Shown: positions 57,300 to 64,000 of the stretch, one piece after another | Numbering within the stretch: position 1 is the stretch's first letter | Layout: every line of letters begins with the position of its first letter | Source of the DNA: Sipunculus nudus | Taxonomy: Eukaryota; Annelida; Sipuncula; Golfingiida; Sipunculidae | NCBI GenBank assembly: GCA_026874595.1 | Contig: CM049310.1 | Coordinates: forward strand, 77,989,056 to 78,053,055 | Reading direction: 5' to 3' | DNA length: 64,000 nt | The notes under the pieces: generated by a model | Told to the model about the DNA's origin: nothing | Database searches by the model: none | What the model saw: only the letters and a program-made list of their open reading frames with translations | Translations under genes and position numbers: made by a program

Positions 57300-59580
57300 G
57301 TAAAACATTTCTTCATTGTAATATATTTAATAATTAGCCACACATGTTAAGGCCCATGCAATATGACATGTGATTCCTGGTCTATATCACTGCCAGTTAA
57401 TACAGCCTTATATCAGTCTACCAGATGACTTGTGCCATGGAATGAAATCAACAAGCATCACAGCTCAGGTGTGACATCACTGTCCAGTGAGACACTGCCA
57501 TGGAATGAAATTCACTACATACTAGGGCCCTGGATGTGTGATAGTGCTGGTGCGTGTGCACTGTTGACTTGAGCAGAGCTTGAAAATAGAGTGACTGTAT
57601 ATGGTTGACTGTGTTGATAACGTGTATCCACTAAAATAAAAAGAATTTGAACTGGCTTGTTGGGCTTTGGCTTCATATTGGCCTTCAGACAGCCATATTG
57701 TCCTTCAGTCCTGCAGGCTGATATGTTGCCCTCTGGCCAATTCGAAGGCAATACCGAGTAAGCTGGTTAACATATAAAGTATTAAACTGTAATCATTAGT
57801 TTCAACTGAGGTTCTGTCTAATCTTATTCAAACAAACAGTTTGCAGTTGGCTGTGGCTTTACTTAAGTTGAAGTAAATATATTTTATTTTATCTGCTGGA
57901 TTTAACACTTGAATTTGGTAGCTGAATGTGTTAGCTTTGGGTCCAGCTTTCATATTAATTAATTTTGGACGTTGGTTTAATCTGTACTTGCTTGAATGGA
58001 CATGTCTTGTTACTCCTGTCATGCCACAGAGACTAGTGACAGTTTTGGATTATATCATGATCAGTATTTAAGCATGAAATGGTGGGGATCTTGGATGACT
58101 ACTTTTGATATTTAGCTATGCTGTAGTGATCACACTAGACGCCCATCTGGATTCTCACTGCAAAATATTACTGTTGTTACAATGTATTAAGACAAAATTG
58201 CAGAAGAAGTGTGCATACAGAATCTTTCCTGCAACAGTGCAACAACTTTGTAAAATTGCAGTGGAAGCAAGAAAAAATCTGTATCCAGTCAGGTCACCCA
58301 TCCACATTTCATGAAATCAGGGCTTCAAAGACATTAGTATTATCCTCTCTTCCACCACCCCTGTCCATCTAATTTTTTCGCCATATTTCTTTGAAATATA
58401 TTTTGTTTGTCACTACAAATCAGCTTTTATAAAAGGAGGTAATGTGGTGATTTATGATGATTTAAATAAGCATGCATGAGTGAACATATTTACTTTACGA
58501 CACCGGGATGGTGTTGACCTGTGTAGAAAGAGCTGCAAAAAGGATGGCCTCAGTTTAAGAGGCCATATGTGTTTTCCATGTAATGTAGGAGGGACGTAAG
58601 TGTGAGGTAACAAAAGTGTGATGTAGAAATACCACTGTGATGTCACCACTACGAAAAGTCAGTATGTAGTTTAAGTCTGTCTACTTAAGTTGTCACTGAT
58701 ATCATCGTCAGTATTGTAGAATAGTGGAACCTGTCTTATAGGTGTCCCAGTGTTAGTTAGAAGATTAGGATATCTATTGATATCTTTTAAGGACATGGCC
58801 TGTAGTTTTGCCTGGTGTATTGTATAATGATGAATTGTTTTAAAGGAATATAAAATTTTGTAGTTCCCCCTTTGTGTAATTATTTATGGATGCTTCAGCA
58901 AAATGCATCCCTTAAAATACATAAATTTTTTAAAACATTTGCAAAATATATTCTGTTGTTATCTATAAGTTAGTATCTGTATATAATATCATCACCATTC
59001 TCTTGATTCTTACAGTTACCTACTCACATTAAAAGCTCCAAAGTGTACATTCTTTTATGAAAACTAAAATGAAATATTGAGGTTGGCATACAGCTAATGT
59101 CTGTTATTGTCAGTGCTTACTGCACATTTATCATCACCATAGTGACTGGCATATGTAACTATGGCAACAGTAAAAACAAGGACTAATGCCTCAAGCTCAT
59201 TTTAAAGTATTAGAGCTAATATCTGTCAGGTGCATTGACTTTACTGTGTGCTGACTAAACTGTAAAGGCTTAACAACCGATCAATATCCAAATCTCCACT
59301 CTAATTGTATCTAGGTTTCATCAAGTTATATGGGTTGTGTATATGCTTTGCTATCCATGTCCACAAAGAAGGTTGCAGAACAAGATGCAATATGGATTGT
59401 AAGGCATTTTGACTGTTGCAATATACTTGTGTTCATCACAGTAACCATGTCATAATTGGAGAAAAAAATAATTGTTTCAGTGGGTTAAATTTTTTTTCTG
59501 ATAATAAGATCCAAGCATTCCTTCTAGGAATACTACATTCTCTATTGATCATAGATTGATCCAGGTATGCCCTCGACATA
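57300..59580 (+). other. Intron after exon 29, first part
   Basis: 2.3 kb without a recognised exon or repeat. Nothing resembling CM2 or further coiled coil was seen on the + strand. Confidence 0.5.
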
Positions 59581-59920
59581 GTAGTTTAGTTTAGTTTATT
59601 CAACTCAGAAGGACCCCTTTCGGGGTATACAGAGTCATGCAATACATTATAAAGAAATTCTTACATGGCAAGATCACATGTGATATAAAACAAATTTTAC
59701 ATAGTCATCGAATGATCAATAACAATCAATATACGACAAAAGCACATATTTCTAACCTAAGTATAAAAAGAAGATAATATGCAACATACCAATATACTAA
59801 CATCCGCATAAAGAAAGGAACACCAATCTGAAAATAATACTGACCTTAAGATGGTAAAATAATTATTTGTAATGTGTATATATAGGATGTTCCCTGGGTG
59901 TATCAAGTGCAGTAATATTT
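59581..59920 (-). mobile_element. 3' end of the non-LTR retrotransposon
   Basis: Non-coding tail downstream (minus strand) of the reverse-transcriptase frame. On the minus strand it ends in about three AAACT units (59582-59598). Short tandem 3' tails instead of poly(A) are known from CR1/L2- and I-type elements. Confidence 0.6.
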
Positions 59921-61012
59921 TTAATTTAATGCTGACATGATTTTCTTTACAAATTTAGCTAAGTTTGATAGTTGTAATCGATCCTCAGTATTGAACAATA
60001 GGTGCATTTTTAAGGTGTTTGGTCTAGTCAGGTAAAACTTTGGTATTAGGCGGTATCTTTCCGTCTTGAAGGCAGTACATTCAAACAAATAATGAAACTC
60101 ATCACTGTGGGTATTTAGATTACATAATGTGCATAGACTAGAATGTTTTTTATGTTTAAAAAGACTAATATGAGATGGAAGTTTGTGATTTGCACACCGA
60201 AATTTAATCATGGCATTTCTCTCTGAGAGGTTAAGTGTATTTAAATACTTTTCAAAGCCAAAGTCCTGCTTAATTATCCTATAACTGTGGCACAGTTTGT
60301 TTTCTGCCAATTCATTATGCCAATTTTGCTTACAGATATCATTAAGTCTGAGCTCTATGCTCCTTTGTAACCATTTCTTGTTAACATCATGACCGGTGTT
60401 CCACATGGATGAGTATCCACATCTATCGAGAATACTTTTGATCTTTGATGCCCATACTGGTTTAAATTCATTGCTGTCATAGAGTTTTTTCTGAAGACTA
60501 AACATGATAAATGACAACTTGTGCTGATTTCCTCCAATTAATTTTATCCAATAGTTGATCATTCTTCTTTCAATAAGATTGTCAATAGGAGTTCTACCTA
60601 GTTCCCCAAATACCATGCAGTTTGCTGTGCTCTTATTTACCCTAAGTACACTTTTAAGAAACCTTTTTTCAAACATTTTAATGTGGTCCAGATTCTGGGA
60701 CCCCCAGATTTCAGAACCGTATAATAGTATTGGTATCACCATTGCATCAAATAATTCACAAATTATATCAACTGGCAATTGAAGTTTTTGAGCTTTTGTT
60801 TTTAGGCTGTACATAGCTAGTTTAGCTTTGCTGACCTGTTTGCTCAGTGCTTTGTGGAACATACCATTGAAATTAAATGTGATACCTAGATAGGTATAGT
60901 CATCCACTACCTCAAGTGTGTCGTCTCCAAAGTAGAATGCTGGATGAGATCTTACTTTACCTTTTGAGAAGATGACCACTTTAGTTTTACTAGTATTTAC
61001 TGTCAGTAACCA
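59921..61012 (-). pseudogene. Non-LTR reverse transcriptase, C-terminal part (split)
   Basis: On the minus strand the frame enters from the insert at KWLLTVNTSKTKVVIFSKGK, followed by DDYTYLGITF (the usual motif after the catalytic core), ILLYGSEIWG, and a C-terminal Cys/His cluster CTLCNLNTHSDEFHYLFEC. It ends at TAA (59921-59923). No internal stop, so the element was young when it was split. The N-terminal part of the same frame lies at 63652-64000. Clade (L2/CR1, RTE, I) not resolved. Confidence 0.9.
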
Positions 61013-63651
61013 TTTTTAGCTCAGCTGACAATAAGTCATCTGAGCTATAGTCGTGGTCCATTGTCCGTCGTCCGTCCGTCTGTCCGTCCGTCCGTCCGTC
61101 CGTCCGTCCGTCCGTCCGTCCGTAGATGTGGCACGTTTTGAAACCGTAAGACCTAGGAATCCAAAATTCAGCATAATGTTAGATGTCCCCAAGATCTCCT
61201 ACCAAGCCAAAAACTGGGTCTTTGCGACTTCATTCCTTTGAGAAATTAAGGAAAAACCTCAATTTTTTATTAAAAACCTATTTTCACACTTTAGGACTGC
61301 CTAATATCAAAACCACTCATCTGTTTTTCCTCATATTTCCTATAAATAATCCTCTATATAATTCCTATGTACATGCCAGAAATTAGGTCTGTATTATTTA
61401 ATTTAAAAAAGTTATGGGCCCAAAGATAATGCATTTTTTAAATAATCAGGAAAGAAATTTTATCACTTAACACAAAACTTGTTAAAGCTAAGCACTTTTT
61501 TTCCAGCAATATTACTTTTATTAATCAAAATTAAATTGTATACCCAAAATTAGATCAAAATCTTTTAAATTTTTAAAAATATTAGCAAAAATAAAAAATT
61601 GGTACCTTAAATTTTGCCCAACTTTGACCATGGCACGTTTTTTTGCTGTAACTGCTGTGGATTTAATTTTCACAGCATGTTTTTGTTAGCATTTCGACTG
61701 TTAACACTGTTAAAAATTTGAAACCAGTTGATCAAAAACTAGATTTTATTCAAGTTTTCAAGCACCATGTCACATATTGCTAGTGTTATGCAGTTTGCTT
61801 GAGCTCAGCTCCCGAGCTTCAGCTCTAAGTTCCTTAAATTTGGCATACAGTTAGATTTCTCCAAAATCCCCTACCATGCCAAGAATTTTGTCACTAGGAC
61901 TTAATTCCTTCGAGATATCAATGAAAAACTTAATTTTTCCATTAAAAACCCAATGTTACACTTTAAGACTGTCTAATATCAAAACCACTGATCTGACTTT
62001 GATCATATATAATATACATATTTTTCTATACATTCACTATGCACATGCCAGAAATGATGTCAGTATTGTGTATTTTTTTTAAGTTATGGGCCCAAACATA
62101 ATGCACTTTGTAAAAAATCAAGAAATATATTTACTCCCTTAACAAGGGCATTGCTGAAGCTAGAGATCTTTTTTGTCAGGAATGTAACATTATTTAATCA
62201 AGATTCAATTGAATACCCAAAATTAGTTCTGAATTTTTCAAATTTTATAAGTTATTAGTATAAATATAAAATTAGTACCATAAATTTTGCCCAACTGTGA
62301 CCATGGCACGTTTGTTTCCCGTGAGCACTGTTGATATAATTTTCATATCATGCACACATAAGGATTTCAGCTTTTTAGTTTAGAAAGCTGAAAGAAATTT
62401 GCCAAATATTGTAGCTTTTATTAATGTTTTTTATGAGACCCTGTCAGACTTTGGCTCTCTCCAGCCCCTCTTGAGTCACCTGTATGTTGACCTTGTTGAC
62501 CTTTCATCAAATTATGCACGCTTGAGGGGAGAATCCAGGCAGCTGTTGGCCAGCCACAGTTGATCCAGGTGTTCAACCCAACTCATCTAGTAGTTTTAAC
62601 CAACAACATAACAATAAACAATAAATTAATAAATTTTTATTGGTTTTTAATAACAAATTAAAGAAAAATAGAAAAGGAATTTGTTAGTTTATAATAACAG
62701 GAAATTAACTTGCAGTTACTGATGATATAAGAATCTTGTATCGATGGGTAGAATGTCACATATTCCAAATAACACCATGCAGTCACCTATGGCATTTTTC
62801 AGTTCATTTTTAATGATAAAGAAGTAAATCATATTATTCATTACTAATCATTAAGGATTATATGAAGGAAATTAATGATAGACAAAGATGCAGTTGATAA
62901 TATTAATCTAGATTCCTACTGTGTCTAGTGTGTACATTGATGTGAAATTAGTCCAAAATGAATTTTTTACAGTTATTTTTTTATATAAATAAAAGCCATA
63001 AAACCAGGTACTTATGATCATTATTAAATGTGTGAATTTTGTATATTCTGGATTCTCAACATCATTGTTTGGTGAAAACTGAATAAATACCAGACATGGT
63101 GCAAATACTTTGTAATTGTATTTAAATACGAATATGATTATGTACTCCATTATAAAATTTCTTGCATAAAGAATGGGAATTCAGGTAAAAATGAAAGTAT
63201 ATGAATACTCGTGCAAATACTTTCAAAATGTATTCATGAATGCATTCATGAATATATTCTTTAATATTATTTTAATAATCATATCAATTATATTTCATTT
63301 TAAAAAATCATATGATTCTCTTATTATTTTTAATAAAAATTATATTTGGGACAATATTTGTAATTTTTTTAATAAATAGTTAAACTCTTATATTATATGT
63401 TCTGCTTATAAGTTATATGGCCAAGTCAAAATCTGTGTGACAGTAGTACTCCATTTGTTAATAAAATAAATGAAATCAATCCTCTTCCCTGTCTCCAAAG
63501 GTACTATCAAAATCATACATAAGCTAAACAACAACAACTCATAATACAGGTTATATTTATTACCACACAAAACCAGCATGTGCCTCATTTCTAAATAATA
63601 TTTTTTTATCATATATAACAGCTGAGCGTCGTGACCCATAGGTCCCTTGTT
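61013..63651 (+). mobile_element. AGCTCAG hairpin element, copy 4 (HINE-like), inside the LINE
   Basis: Near-identical to copy 2 (4282-6900): same hairpin, same two units, same palindrome at 63231-63254, same 3' end GAGCGTCGTGACCCATAGG...CTTGTT. The (TCCG)n tract is expanded (61063-61122, versus 4335-4372). It interrupts the reverse-transcriptase frame between the VHNYC and WLLTVN residues. No coding capacity. Confidence 0.88.
63231..63254. repeat. 24-bp perfect palindrome, second copy
   Basis: Same self-complementary sequence as at 6482-6505, with no change, within hairpin element copy 4. Confidence 0.9.
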
Positions 63652-64000
63652 TACAATAATTGTGTACCCCAGTCAATGCAGCCTGTAGTTCTTCTGCTGA
63701 CTCAGCCATGACTACAGTGTCATCTGCATATAGTAATACATACATTCTAAGAAAAATTTCTATGTCATCATCACTGAGTCTATTTCTAATTTTGTCTGCT
63801 GCAAACCCTAGGCCTCTATAACTGTTTTTAATGGAATACTCAAAGTCATTTAGATATATAGCAAAGAGTAATGGTGATAAATTTTCACCTTGACGCACAC
63901 CAATATTACATGCGAAGAAGTCTGACAACATTTTCCCATTTTTTACACAAGATTTTGCATTATTATACATATTGTATATAACAGTTATGACTTTGCTGTT
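63652..64000 (-). pseudogene. Non-LTR reverse transcriptase, catalytic part (continues past window)
   Basis: Minus-strand frame with GVRQGENLSPLLFAIYLNDF (RT motif before the catalytic box) and LLYADDTVV, where YADD is encoded at 63719-63730. It reads to VHNYC, where the hairpin element interrupts it. Upstream parts of the element lie beyond 64000. The element is antisense to the host gene. Confidence 0.92.

Overview
This is eukaryotic, intron-rich, AT-rich animal DNA. One protein-coding gene fills most of the window on the + strand, and nearly everything else is intron packed with transposable elements. The gene is a centrosomin-family (CDK5RAP2 / PDE4DIP-myomegalin / cnn) homologue. The repeat landscape (hairpin-started elements beginning TTTTTAGCTCAGCTGAC followed by TCCG microsatellites, Tc1/pogo elements, a non-LTR element) suggests an aquatic invertebrate, most likely a bivalve mollusc. 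The species call is inference.

Gene: I could place 29 internal coding exons between 8949 and 57299 by in-frame joining at GT/AG sites. They give 1050 consecutive codons with no stop. Exons 2-5 encode the CM1 motif that recruits the gamma-tubulin ring complex. Exons 5-28 encode long coiled coil, mostly as phase 0-0 cassettes. Exon 29 carries a conserved LRKQLE block. The first exon (upstream) and the last exons, including any CM2, are not visible.

Layout: 1-8948 is upstream intron/flank with a TTAA-type repeat (two copies), two hairpin-ended elements (823-2775 and 4282-6900) and a dispersed repeat 'C'. Intron 2 (10251-22956) splits the CM1-coding region and holds a TTAA element with a nested hairpin element (12042-12989), a four-level nest (about 14372-19230) and a degenerate minisatellite (19760-20420). 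Intron 3 holds a small TIR element with a 5-bp duplication. Intron 7 holds a complete but dead pogo/Tigger transposon (28953-31682) inside a copy of repeat C. Intron 9 holds a 1.1 kb TA-flanked element inside a third copy of repeat C. Introns 10-28 are mostly unique, with small tandem repeats and hairpins. After exon 29 lies an antisense non-LTR retrotransposon (59581-64000), split by a fourth hairpin-ended element (61013-63651).

The most unusual content is the set of non-autonomous elements that start with a hairpin next to a T-run. The AGCTCAG family has a 5' hairpin, a TCCG microsatellite, internal tandem units, subterminal inverted repeats, a 3' palindrome and a CTTGTT end. It enters T-runs without a visible target duplication, shown by two reconstructable empty sites. 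This matches Helentron-associated (HINE/DINE-1-like) elements. At least three unrelated sequences in the window share parts of the same design.
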